The translations under genes were made by a program, and so were the position numbers. From assembly GCF_002797755.1 (NCBI RefSeq), contig NZ_PGFI01000011.1, forward strand, positions 930,001 through 994,000: a stretch of 64,000 nucleotides of DNA. The letters run 5' to 3'. The notes beneath the pieces were generated by a model. It was not told the origin of the DNA and did no database searches. It was given only the letters and a program-made list of their open reading frames with translations. The stretch is from Brevirhabdus pacifica (GTDB lineage Bacteria > Pseudomonadota > Alphaproteobacteria > Rhodobacterales > Rhodobacteraceae). Below are positions 31,849 to 40,580 of this stretch, in pieces (position 1 is the stretch's first letter; every line of letters starts with the position of its first letter).

Positions 31849-33017
31849 CAGCCCGCCGCCCCGTTGGGCCCGTGTCCGTCAGGCGCACGCGCCCCGAAAC
31901 GGGTGCCGCGCCGGCCCTTGGTCCAGCCGGTCGCGCGTTTTTGCAGGCGTCGCAGGGCCTGTCCGCCCAGAAACACCAGGATCGCGGGGTCGAAGGGGCG
32001 GCTCACGATCACGCGTTCCAGCTCGCGCGTGTCGGTGGCCACGTCGGCGTTCAGCGCGTTGGTGCGCATAAGGTCCAGGGCGCGGACCTCGGGATCCTCG
32101 AAGGCCTCTCGCACCCAGTGCATCATCGAGTTGCGGCCCGCGCCGAGGGTGGCGAATGCCTCGTTGAAATCGTTGGCCATGCCGTGGTGCACCCCGTCAT
32201 GCACCAGCGTGAACCGCCCGGCGACCACCGCATCGCCCTGTCGGCGGACCGAGAAAAGGCAGACCCGGTCGCCCAGGTTCTCCGACAGGCGCTCAAGGAA
32301 CCGCCGGCCGGGATCGGTCACGCCCAGCCCGGTGCCCGTGGCCGCCTTCCACGAGCGGCAAGATGCCTCGACAAAGCCCAGCCGCGCGGCGGACCCGTCG
32401 CGGTCCGAGCGCAGCTCGACCGCGCCGGCCTGCGCCAGCTTGCGCTCGGACCGGTTGAAATTGCTGCGGGTCTTGGGCTTGCACTCGGCCAGGTAGCTGT
32501 CGAAATCGCCCCGTGCATCCACCCGGGCCGCCCGCATGGTCATCTTGCGGCGGGCACGCAGGCCGGCGGTGCGGGACGCATGCTCGGCGGCCTCGGCGTC
32601 GTGGCTTTCCAATGGCTCCAGCAGCAGAACCGAAAACAGCGGCAGCCGCAGCAGCCGGGACAGCGCGGCGTCGGCGTTGGGATCGACCCCCGGCACGCCA
32701 ATAGAGGGATGGACGAGCCACTGCGCCAAGCCCGACCGTCCGTGCCCCATCACCGCCCAGGTGCGCGCCCGCCCGGCATGCTCCATCGGCAGCGCCGCCA
32801 TAAGGCGCGACCCCTGCCACAGCAGGGTGATGCGCAGGCGCCGGCCCCGGCCCAGGCTTTCGCCCCAGGCGCGCAGGTATCCGTGATGCACGAAGATGCC
32901 GCCGCCGGCCTCCTGATGCAGCCGTTGCCAGGCGCCCTCGATCTCGCGGAAGCGGGCGGGATCGGTGACGATCTCGGTCTGCATCGCCTCGGCGCAGGGG
33001 ATCTTGGATTGCAGCAT
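31848..33017 (-). CDS. BioF2-like GNAT acyltransferase (second of two)
   Basis: A 389-residue protein of the acetyltransferase group PF13480: FRSxx-type N-terminal half, then CKPKTRSNFNRSERKLAQAG and VAGRFTLVHDGVHHGMANDF, and NSMMHWVREAFEDPEVRALD near the end. Such proteins occur in cellulose, exopolysaccharide and capsule loci as transferases acting on sugar residues. I chose the ATG at 33017; ATG at 32984 is also possible (MQTEIV). It directly follows the GT2 gene (5 nt) and is coupled to the next acyltransferase. The two paralogues are clearly diverged. Confidence 0.75.
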   Translation of the reverse strand: MLQSKIPCAEAMQTEIVTDPARFREIEGAWQRLHQEAGGGIFVHHGYLRAWGESLGRGRRLRITLLWQGSRLMAALPMEHAGRARTWAVMGHGRSGLAQWLVHPSIGVPGVDPNADAALSRLLRLPLFSVLLLEPLESHDAEAAEHASRTAGLRARRKMTMRAARVDARGDFDSYLAECKPKTRSNFNRSERKLAQAGAVELRSDRDGSAARLGFVEASCRSWKAATGTGLGVTDPGRRFLERLSENLGDRVCLFSVRRQGDAVVAGRFTLVHDGVHHGMANDFNEAFATLGAGRNSMMHWVREAFEDPEVRALDLMRTNALNADVATDTRELERVIVSRPFDPAILVFLGGQALRRLQKRATGWTKGRRGTRFGARAPDGHGPNGAAG

Positions 33018-33022
33018 CGGAT

Positions 33023-34231
33023 CTATTTCCCCCGCTTTCGGTTGGTCGCGGGGATGGCAAGGGCCACGGGGACGGCGCGGGCGGGGACATCGCGCACCGG
33101 TGTCCACTTGGCCGAACGACGCCCGCTCATGGCGCGCAGGACCCCGGCGGCCATGGCGGCGTGGCCCATCGTGAACAGCACCGCGACTGAGGCCCCGGGC
33201 ACGCGGCGCAGCGCCGGCAACGCCCAGGCCCCCAGCCCAAGCCCGTGTACCGCCAGTTGCAGGACCAGCGTGCTCCAGGTCAGCCAGCCGGCGTCGCCGC
33301 CCGCAACCAGCGCGATGTTGGCCATCAGCAGCACCGGCAGAACAAAGGCCACCAGCCGGCGCAGCGCCTTGTGACAGAAAAGCTGAACGGCATAGAGGCC
33401 GCTGCGCGCGGGGTTCATCAGCCCGGCATGGGCCATCAGCCCGCGCCAGCCCCGCTCGGTCGAGCGGACGCGGCGGGCCAGCTCGGCGCCGGTGCGGCCG
33501 GTCACGGGCTCCACCGCGACGGCGCCAGGCGCATAGGCCAGCCGGTAGCCGCGCGCCACCACGCCCAGCGAGATCACCAGGTCGTCGGCCATGTCCGGGG
33601 GCACCGTCCCCACAAGGAACCGGCGCACCGCGTAAAGCGTGCCCTGGGCCGAGACCGTGCCGCCCAGCCGGTCCTCGGCCCGCTTAAGGGCGTTGTCATA
33701 GCGCCAGAACAGCCGGTCGGCCCGGCCCAGAAAGCCGCCCCGCGCCGCGATTTCCAACTGGCCGATGCTTCCGCCGACCGAAGGATCGCCGAAGGGCGCA
33801 AGCAGCCGCGCAAGTGCCCCGGGCCGCAGCAGCGCGTTCGCGTCCGAAAAGATGACCACCCGGTCGCCGTCGATGGCGCCCAGCCCCGCGTTCAGCGCGG
33901 CGGCCTTGCCCTCGTGCGCGGGGAGTTCAAGCAGCCGGACGCCCGCCACGTCCAGGGCGCGGACCTGCGCCGCTGTATCATCCTCGGACCCGTCCGAGAC
34001 GACGAGGATCTCAAGCGCGTGCCCGCCCAGATCCTGCGCGAGGACCGAGCGCAGCTTGTCGGCGATGTCGGCGCCCTCGTTGCGGGCGGCGATCAGCATG
34101 GTGGCGCGGACCGGGGTGCCGGGGTGCGGACGGCTGCGCCCGAAAAGCCGCGCCAGCACGATCCACAGAAGCCCGTAACCGACCAGCGAGAACAGCACGA
34201 TGCCGCCCGATATTGTATAAAGCCAGCTCAT
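33023..34231 (-). CDS. Membrane-anchored glycosyltransferase family 2
   Basis: A 402-residue protein with an N-terminal membrane helix (ISGGIVLFSLVGYGLLWIVL), a GT2 catalytic domain (TMLIAARNEGADI, VVSDGSEDDT, the acceptor region DDLVISLGVVARGYRLAYAP and a QRRRW-like motif ERGWRG) and two or three C-terminal membrane helices. It uses a nucleotide sugar to extend a lipid-linked repeat on the cytoplasmic side. The ATG overlaps the Wzy stop (ATGA), so it is coupled to the polymerase gene. The sugar transferred is not readable. Confidence 0.88.
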   Translation of the reverse strand: MSWLYTISGGIVLFSLVGYGLLWIVLARLFGRSRPHPGTPVRATMLIAARNEGADIADKLRSVLAQDLGGHALEILVVSDGSEDDTAAQVRALDVAGVRLLELPAHEGKAAALNAGLGAIDGDRVVIFSDANALLRPGALARLLAPFGDPSVGGSIGQLEIAARGGFLGRADRLFWRYDNALKRAEDRLGGTVSAQGTLYAVRRFLVGTVPPDMADDLVISLGVVARGYRLAYAPGAVAVEPVTGRTGAELARRVRSTERGWRGLMAHAGLMNPARSGLYAVQLFCHKALRRLVAFVLPVLLMANIALVAGGDAGWLTWSTLVLQLAVHGLGLGAWALPALRRVPGASVAVLFTMGHAAMAAGVLRAMSGRRSAKWTPVRDVPARAVPVALAIPATNRKRGK

Positions 34232-35736
34232 GTCCGGTCCCCCGGTGCGGGGCGTGCCAACAGGCGTCGCGGGTCCGTCTGGGGGGCCGGTGCGGGCGCG
34301 GGCCGTGGCATTGTCTCGCGCCCGGCGGTCAGCGCAAGCTGCCCCGAAAGCGCGGCCAGCAGCCACATGTATTTGGTATCCTCGTTGGGCATGAAGAGGC
34401 TCGCCAGCAGAAACGCGCCAAAGCCATAGGCCAGCCCCCGCGCAAGGGCTGCGCGCTGTGGATCACGCTCGGCCCGGGCGGTGCGCACAACGGCGGTGAA
34501 GGCGGTCAGCAGCACCGCGAGGAACAGCGCCAGCCCCACCAGCCCGGTTTCGGCGGCCACCTCCATATAGGCGTTGTGAAGCTGTCGGCCGCCCTGTTCG
34601 CGCCCCGGATACCAGCGGTATTCATGCCCCGCGTAGACCGTGGGATAGGCGCCGGGCCCGATGCCCGCGACCGGATGGCGGATCACCTGTTCCACCCCGA
34701 TCAGATTGTAGGACATGCGCCGCAGCAGGGTGCGATCGCTTGTGTTGGCCCCTTGGAACACAGCGGCGAAACGCTGGGTCGTCGTCTCGGGCAGGAACGG
34801 CAGGGCAGCCAGCGACAGGCTCAGCCCCAGGGCCACCACCAGCGGAAAGATCCGCCGTCCGCGATAGCGCCAGAGCAGCACGAGGCCAGTCACCGCAAGT
34901 GCCAGGATCGCGCTGCGCGCCGCCATCATCGCCAGTGCCACCAGGCACAGGGCGGCAAGACCCGCACAGAGGGCGCGCCGCTGCCGCCCCTCGATCGCAA
35001 GCAGGATCCACACGAAGCTGCTGGCCAGGACCATGTGCGCAGCCGTCGTCGGGTTGTAGGCCGACGCCCCGGCCGAGCGGACCTGCCCACGCCAGGCGGC
35101 GATGTCGGCGGGGTCGGCATGCGGGATGATGCGGATGCCGGTCAGCGTCTCAAGGATCACCAGCGCCGCCGAGATCGCCCCCGAGACACCGACGACCAGG
35201 ATCAGCAGCCGCACCCGCGCATGGCTTGTCGCGGTCAGCGCCAGCATCGGCACCAGAAGGATGGTGCTGAGAAAGCCGATCAGATGGTTGCGCCCCGCCG
35301 CACGGTAGTCCGACACCAGGTAGCTGACCACCAGCCAGCAGGCAAAGCAGAGCGACAGGGTGACCACCGCGCTGGGCCGGGGGCGGCCGGCCCAGGTCCG
35401 GTGGCGGGCGGCCTCGATCACGATGGCGGCAAGGGTCACGGCCGTCAGCAGCTTGAAAGCCGAAAGCGGCAGTGCCTTGCTGAGCATCAGCGCGAAACCG
35501 TCGAGCTGTGAGAACGCCGCCAGCGCGGTCATCCCGGCAAAGGGGTTTAGCAGTAGCCACAGCCCGGCCAGCGCCGCCGGCACCGCCGCCACTGCCAACA
35601 AAGGCCTCCCCGAGAGCGCCAGCGCAAGCCCGCCGCCCAACAGGGCCAGCAGCGCCGCGCCGGGACCCGACCGCGCCGCGCGCGCCGGACCATGCGGCGC
35701 GGCGGGGGCGGAGAACATGGCGGCGGGGGCGGTCAT
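34228..35736 (-). CDS. O-antigen-ligase/Wzy-family polysaccharide polymerase
   Basis: A 502-residue membrane protein with about 11 helices and the Wzy_C signature PVAGIGPGAYPTVYAG with the following periplasmic loop ending LHNAYMEVAAETGLVGLALF. Such proteins polymerise repeat units on the periplasmic face. The ATG at 35736 comes one base after the stop of the Wzz-type gene (TGAG-ATG); a TTG at 35757 is also in frame. The gene lies between the chain-length protein and a GT2, so it is the likely polymerase of this locus rather than an O-antigen ligase. Confidence 0.85.
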   Translation of the reverse strand: MTAPAAMFSAPAAPHGPARAARSGPGAALLALLGGGLALALSGRPLLAVAAVPAALAGLWLLLNPFAGMTALAAFSQLDGFALMLSKALPLSAFKLLTAVTLAAIVIEAARHRTWAGRPRPSAVVTLSLCFACWLVVSYLVSDYRAAGRNHLIGFLSTILLVPMLALTATSHARVRLLILVVGVSGAISAALVILETLTGIRIIPHADPADIAAWRGQVRSAGASAYNPTTAAHMVLASSFVWILLAIEGRQRRALCAGLAALCLVALAMMAARSAILALAVTGLVLLWRYRGRRIFPLVVALGLSLSLAALPFLPETTTQRFAAVFQGANTSDRTLLRRMSYNLIGVEQVIRHPVAGIGPGAYPTVYAGHEYRWYPGREQGGRQLHNAYMEVAAETGLVGLALFLAVLLTAFTAVVRTARAERDPQRAALARGLAYGFGAFLLASLFMPNEDTKYMWLLAALSGQLALTAGRETMPRPAPAPAPQTDPRRLLARPAPGDRT

Positions 35737-35737
35737 C

Positions 35738-37552
35738 TCAGCCGTCCACGAAGACAAGGAAGACGGGCGCGCCCAGCCGCCGCGCGACGACGCCTACGAC
35801 CTCCGAAAGCTCGTCGATGGTGATCTCGTCGCGGCCGAGGGTCACGATGACCTCACCGGCCTGGCGCGGCAGGCGCGACCAGAGCCGGTCGTCGATGAAA
35901 CTGCCCAAGAAGGTGCGGCCCCGGCTGGGGGCCAGCTGTTCCAGGATGCGACCGGCCAGGGCGGCGCGGCGGTCGCTGGAATAATCGATCACAACCCGAG
36001 CCCCGCCTTCGGGGTCGGGTTTCAGCCCTGCCAGCGGCGCCAGGACATGATCGCGCAGTGCCCTGAGGCGCAAAGCGCCAAGGTGACCGCGCAGGGAGGG
36101 CCAGCGCCGGGCGGCAAAAGACGACCCCAAGCGCCTGCCACCAAGCCGCTCGCCCAACCCTTCGCCCAGCCCGGCGACCATTCGCCCGGGCGACAGGGGA
36201 TCCGGGCGCTCGGGCCCGCCCAGCCGCCGGCGGGTCAAGGCCACGTCCGACGGGCGCAGGGCCGGCAGGCTGCGGGTGCCCGGCACCTCGCCCAGGTCGG
36301 CCCGGGTGGCGGCGCTGCGCGAGGTCGCGTCGCGCAGCAGAACGGCTATCAGCGCCAGCATCAGCCCCGCAATCGCGGCGGCCATGGTGTTGACCAGGAC
36401 CTTGGGGCTGTCGGGATAAAGGGCGGGCCGTGCCGGATCGACGATGCGGATCGCGTCCAGCCCCTCGGACCGGGCCAGGTCCAGGGTCAGCAGCCGCTGC
36501 GAGATGTCGTTGATCTTCTCCTCGGCCTGGGCGATGCGGTCGGCGATGCGGACCAGCGGCGCCTCCTTGCCCGAAAGCTGGGTCAGGGCGGCCTCGGTCG
36601 CGGCCAGGGTCTGTTCGCGGTCGGCGATGCGGCGTTCCAACTCGAGGGTGGCAAGCTCGCTCATGCTCAGCTCAAGCTGCATCTCCGGCGACAGGCCCGA
36701 GCGGCGCAGCCCGGTGTCGTTCTGGCTGAGGGCTGCGACCTTGACCCGGCTGGCCGACAGCTCGATCAGGTCGTCCTGAAGCTTGACCTCGGTGCCGTCG
36801 CGCCGGGCCAGCAGGGCGGCGCGCTGGGCGGGCAGATCGACGATGCCCAGCTTGCGGCGCAGATCGGCCTCCTGCTGGCGCAGGTCGGCAAGCCCCGCCT
36901 CGGCCTCGCGGCGGCGCTGCTCGAGGTAGCTGCTCATCGTGCCCACCTGGTCGACGGCCTCCTCCGAGGCGCGCCTGCGGTATTCCTGGGCCACGACATT
37001 GGCGATCTCGGCGGCGATCTCGGGGTCGTCCCAGCGCGCCTCGATCTTCATGATGTATGAGGATTCGACGATGTCGATGCGGATCGCCTTGCGGATCGCG
37101 GCGATGCGCTTTTCCTCGGCAGGGACCTCGACGAACCGGCCGGAGTTGATGACCCGCAGCCCGCGCTTCACCGTGCCCTTGATGGCGCGCAGAGCACCAA
37201 TCAGCCCACCTGACGCAGGCTTGGCCGCGGCCTCGGCGCCGAACTTGGCGTCAAGGCGCCCGGCCACCCGGCTGGCGATCTCGCGGCTGGTCAGATACTC
37301 GATATGGGTCTGGGTCACGACATTGGCCGCGTCCGACGACGACGAGCGTACGAAGCGCCGCGAGAAGCTGAGTTCGGCGTCCGACGGCTTGACCGTCACC
37401 TTGGTCGAGGCGGTGAAGACAGGCGCGCTCAGCAACAGGTAGAGCGAGACGGCAAAGGCCAGCGCCGCGGCCGCCAGCGGCACGCCGATCAACAGCCTGC
37501 GATGCAGGCGGGCCAGTTCAAGATAATGCTGCACGTGGGGCCTGCCTTCCAT
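35738..37552 (-). CDS. Wzz/GumC-type chain-length protein without kinase motifs
   Basis: A 604-residue protein: first membrane helix about residues 20-42, a long periplasmic region with coiled coil (about 190-370), a second membrane helix near 380-400 and a ~190-residue cytoplasmic tail. The tail has no Walker A, but ends VIVTLGRDEITIDELSEVVG and LGAPVFLVFVDG, a shape like the end of BY-kinases. It controls export and length of exopolysaccharide together with Wzy and an outer-membrane channel. No separate kinase or Wza-type gene lies in the window. Start ATG at 37552 is kept; a GTG at 37534 is an alternative. Confidence 0.8.
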   Translation of the reverse strand: MEGRPHVQHYLELARLHRRLLIGVPLAAAALAFAVSLYLLLSAPVFTASTKVTVKPSDAELSFSRRFVRSSSSDAANVVTQTHIEYLTSREIASRVAGRLDAKFGAEAAAKPASGGLIGALRAIKGTVKRGLRVINSGRFVEVPAEEKRIAAIRKAIRIDIVESSYIMKIEARWDDPEIAAEIANVVAQEYRRRASEEAVDQVGTMSSYLEQRRREAEAGLADLRQQEADLRRKLGIVDLPAQRAALLARRDGTEVKLQDDLIELSASRVKVAALSQNDTGLRRSGLSPEMQLELSMSELATLELERRIADREQTLAATEAALTQLSGKEAPLVRIADRIAQAEEKINDISQRLLTLDLARSEGLDAIRIVDPARPALYPDSPKVLVNTMAAAIAGLMLALIAVLLRDATSRSAATRADLGEVPGTRSLPALRPSDVALTRRRLGGPERPDPLSPGRMVAGLGEGLGERLGGRRLGSSFAARRWPSLRGHLGALRLRALRDHVLAPLAGLKPDPEGGARVVIDYSSDRRAALAGRILEQLAPSRGRTFLGSFIDDRLWSRLPRQAGEVIVTLGRDEITIDELSEVVGVVARRLGAPVFLVFVDG

Positions 37553-38022
37553 GGGAGATGAAGGTTTCGGGGCAGGGGGATCTGTGTCCTACCTGACCGA
37601 AGAGGCCTGATCGTGGGGATGGCGGTGCCGGGAAGCGGCCCGACGGGTAAGCCGCGGCCACGCCCGTTCCGAAGCCGGTGCCATCCTTCCCTCCCACGCC
37701 ACGGCACAACGGCCGCAACGCCTCGAGGACGGCGCGCTTCGGGGTCGGTCCCGTGGCGTCACGCTTGCTCACCCTGTCACCCTCATGTTCATCGCCGCCC
37801 CCGGATCCAGTCCGGCCGCCATCCGCGCCCCCGCGCAGCTGGCTTGAATGCGGCGAAAATCGGGCCCCTTCCCAGCACGATTGAGACACTGGCCCTGAAA
37901 TCGCCTCAATTCAAGAAATTAGCCGTGAACAGACTGTTTCGCATTCGGCCATTGGCTGCCATGATCCCGCCACCGATACCGGGGGCGGCGGCCGCCGGAT
38001 CGCGGTCCGGGAAGGGGCGTTC
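37553..38022. other. Divergent intergenic region between wzz-type and flippase genes
   Basis: About 470 bp without a gene. The part near the flippase is A+T-richer (about 37880-37960) and holds the palindrome annotated separately. AAGGGG precedes the flippase start. The wzz-side half is G+C-rich and shows no clear promoter. Confidence 0.5.
37927..37940. promoter_or_regulatory. AACAG-N-CTGTT palindrome, copy 1 of 2 in the exopolysaccharide locus
   Basis: Contains AACAGACTGTT and on the minus strand reads GAAACAGTCTGTT, identical over 13 bases to 44587-44599. It lies 83 bp before the flippase gene and 375 bp before the wzz-type gene. Possible operator of a shared regulator not encoded here. 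Confidence 0.45.
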
Positions 38023-39624
38023 ATGTCACGCACGGTGGCCAATATCCTGCTGCTCACCCTGCTCAAGGGCTCGGGCCTTCTGCTCAGCCTGGTGCTGGTG
38101 ATGCTGCAGACGGCGGTGCTTGGCACGGGGCCGCTGGCGGATGCCTATTTCATGGTGCGCCGCCTGATCCTGTCGGCGATCAACATGACCGGAGAGGCGA
38201 CCAACCAGCTTTTGGTGCCCGAGTTCGTGCGCCAGACCGCCCGGCAGGGCGCGGGGCGGGCGCGGCGGGCGATGGCCCGGGGCGGCGCGGTTCTGGTGCT
38301 GGGGTCGCTGGTTCTGGCGGGGCTGGTCGCGGGGTTCGCGCCCGCGGTGGTGGCTGCGCTGGCGCCGGGGTTCGACACCCAGCGGGCGGGCGAGGCCGAG
38401 CTGCTGTTGCGCATCGCCGCGATCTGTCTGCCGCTGGCGATGATGGGCGGTGTCGCGGGCGCCTTCAACTTCTCGCGCCGCCGCTTCGGCATCACCACCC
38501 TGGCGCGGATGGCGCCGCGCCTTGTCCTGGTGCTGGTCCTGCTGGCGATGGGCGCGGCAGCAGGGCCGGTGGTCCTGACCTGGGCGATGGTGGCGGGGGT
38601 CGCGATCTCGACCGGGGTCGTGATCTGGAAAAGCCTGCGCGAGGCGGGGCGCGACGCGGGCGAGGAGGACGAGGCGCCGGCCGAGAACGCGTTGGCCGAG
38701 AGCGCAGCCGCCGCGACCAACCAGAGCGACGGGGATGCCGGGCGACGACGCCAGCGGGCGGCGGCGATCGCGATCAACGTGGTGGCGCAGATGGCGATGG
38801 GATGGCTGGATGCCGGCCTCGCCTCGCTGGCCGGAGCGGGGGCGGTGACGGTGCTGTTCGTGGCGCAGCGGTTGCTGAGCTCGGCCCCCGGGGCGGTCAA
38901 TTCCTCGGTCACGGCGGTGTTCTACACCGAGTATTCCCACGACGCGGCCAGTGCGGCCGAGGGGCGGGACGCGCGCGGCGGTCAGGTCGCCGCCGCCGTC
39001 CGGATCAGCCTGTTCATGGTGGTGCCGCTGGCCTTCCTGATCCTGGTTGCCGCGACACCCCTGGTCCAGGTCCTGTTGGAGCGCGGTGCCTTCACCGCCG
39101 CCGATACGGCGGCCACGGCCCAAGTGATGCGTCTGCTGTCGCCGCTCTTGCTTATCAACGCGGTGCTTGCAGCCTTCCTGGCCGCGACCCTGGCCGACGG
39201 GCGGCTGCCGCTGGTGCGGATCTTCCTGTGGTTTTCGTTGGCGACGCTGGGGCTGCGGCTGGTGCTGGGGCTGGCGCTGGTGGAGGGGGCCGGGCTTGCG
39301 GGCCTGGCACTCGCGATCATCCTGTCATCCTGCGCCGGGGCGCTGGTTCTGGGCCGGGCGCTGGGCCAAAGCCACGGGCGGCTGTTTCTTGGCCACGACC
39401 TGCGGGCGCTGGGGGTGATGCTGGTCTCAGGGGCGGTGGCGGCCTTGGGGGCCATGGTGCCGCTGCAACTGGGGGGCGTGGCGGGGCTGCTACTGTCGGG
39501 GCTGGTGCTGGCGGGCCTGTTTGTCGCCGGCTGCGCCCTTGGCCGCCTGAAAGAGGTGATGGTGCTGAAGCGTCTGATGCTTGCCCGCTGGCGGCGCGGG
39601 CGCACGGGTGCCGATCAGTCCTGA
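38023..39624 (+). CDS. MurJ/MviN-family lipid-linked oligosaccharide flippase (Wzx-like)
   Basis: A 533-residue protein with about 14 membrane helices of the MviN/MurJ type (GTGPLADAYFMVRRLILSAI at the N-terminus). A hydrophilic insert rich in Glu, Asp and Ala at about 205-245 is unusual. In this locus it most likely flips the polysaccharide repeat unit instead of lipid II; a housekeeping MurJ is expected elsewhere. AAGGGG lies 6 nt before the ATG. It converges on the sulfotransferase gene with a 10-bp overlap of the ends. Confidence 0.85.
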   Translation: MSRTVANILLLTLLKGSGLLLSLVLVMLQTAVLGTGPLADAYFMVRRLILSAINMTGEATNQLLVPEFVRQTARQGAGRARRAMARGGAVLVLGSLVLAGLVAGFAPAVVAALAPGFDTQRAGEAELLLRIAAICLPLAMMGGVAGAFNFSRRRFGITTLARMAPRLVLVLVLLAMGAAAGPVVLTWAMVAGVAISTGVVIWKSLREAGRDAGEEDEAPAENALAESAAAATNQSDGDAGRRRQRAAAIAINVVAQMAMGWLDAGLASLAGAGAVTVLFVAQRLLSSAPGAVNSSVTAVFYTEYSHDAASAAEGRDARGGQVAAAVRISLFMVVPLAFLILVAATPLVQVLLERGAFTAADTAATAQVMRLLSPLLLINAVLAAFLAATLADGRLPLVRIFLWFSLATLGLRLVLGLALVEGAGLAGLALAIILSSCAGALVLGRALGQSHGRLFLGHDLRALGVMLVSGAVAALGAMVPLQLGGVAGLLLSGLVLAGLFVAGCALGRLKEVMVLKRLMLARWRRGRTGADQS

Positions 39625-40580
39625 ACCGGTCCCGCCTGCCGTCCTGCGGCCTCGGCCTCGGACCAGACCCAGTGGGGGAAGATGGGGCGGCGGCGCGACT
39701 GGGCTGCCCGCGCGGCCATGCGGGCGGCCGCCAGCGCCGGACCCGGCGCCGCGTTCACCAGCCCGCCCGCCAGGCGGATCGCCAGCCGGTCGGCCGGGGT
39801 CAACGCGCGGCGGCTGCGGTCGGCGCGTTCCTCCCGTCCGGGCGCGAAGCTGGAATTGGCCTCGAAAGCCGAGAGCAGCCTTTCCGGCGCATCAAGCCCC
39901 GCCTTGCGGAATACCGGCGACAAAGCGTCGGTCGGATTGAGAGCGAGGTCCGTGAACAGCACCGGCGTCACCCGGTCGGGATAGGTCTGTGCCAGGCGCT
40001 GCATCAGACGTCGGTGCCAGTTGTTCGACCCCGCCCCCCGAAGGATCGCGGCCCCCCGGCGAGGCCAGCGCGCGGGCACCCGCCCATAGGCCCAGAGGCG
40101 CGAACGCACCAGCCCCAGATCGTCGCGATGCACGCAGACGAAATGGGCATCGGGCATGGCCCGGGCCAGGGCAAAGGCCAGCGGCGTGTGATGGGGCGAT
40201 TTCTCGACCCAGGCGGCGCGGCCGTCGCGGGCGGCCAGCGTGTCCATCGCTCCCCTGAAAAAGGCCTCGGGGCTGTGGCGTGGAAGCTCTGCGGCGGCCA
40301 GTGCGTCGATCCCGGCCAGGCGGCCATAGTCGCTGTCGACGAATTCGGCGATCGCGCGTTTACGCGCGGCGAGGTCCGACCAAGGGCCATAGGCACGGGC
40401 AAAATGCGAAAAGAACAGGCTTTCATGCACCCCGCGATGGCGGGCCGCCGTCACCGCCGCGACCCGTGGATCCGAGGCCAGAAGGTTCGCAACCCAGGTC
40501 GTGCCAGAACGCTGGATGCCCAGAACGAAGATGGGCCGGGGGGATGTCGCGGATAGGGAGGGCGCGCGATCAGCCAGCAT
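39615..40580 (-). CDS. Sulfotransferase family protein
   Basis: A 321-residue protein with the 5'-phosphosulfate-binding loop IFVLGIQRSGTTWVANLL at the N-terminus and VCVHRDDLGLVRSRLWAYGR, which matches the 3'-phosphate-binding region of PAPS-dependent sulfotransferases. It likely transfers sulfate from PAPS to a carbohydrate, giving a sulfated exopolysaccharide. The ATG at 40580 lies inside the end of the upstream glycosyltransferase gene (11-bp overlap); a TTG at 40604 is in frame. Its stop overlaps the converging flippase gene. Acceptor unknown. Confidence 0.82.
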   Translation of the reverse strand: MLADRAPSLSATSPRPIFVLGIQRSGTTWVANLLASDPRVAAVTAARHRGVHESLFFSHFARAYGPWSDLAARKRAIAEFVDSDYGRLAGIDALAAAELPRHSPEAFFRGAMDTLAARDGRAAWVEKSPHHTPLAFALARAMPDAHFVCVHRDDLGLVRSRLWAYGRVPARWPRRGAAILRGAGSNNWHRRLMQRLAQTYPDRVTPVLFTDLALNPTDALSPVFRKAGLDAPERLLSAFEANSSFAPGREERADRSRRALTPADRLAIRLAGGLVNAAPGPALAAARMAARAAQSRRRPIFPHWVWSEAEAAGRQAGPVQD

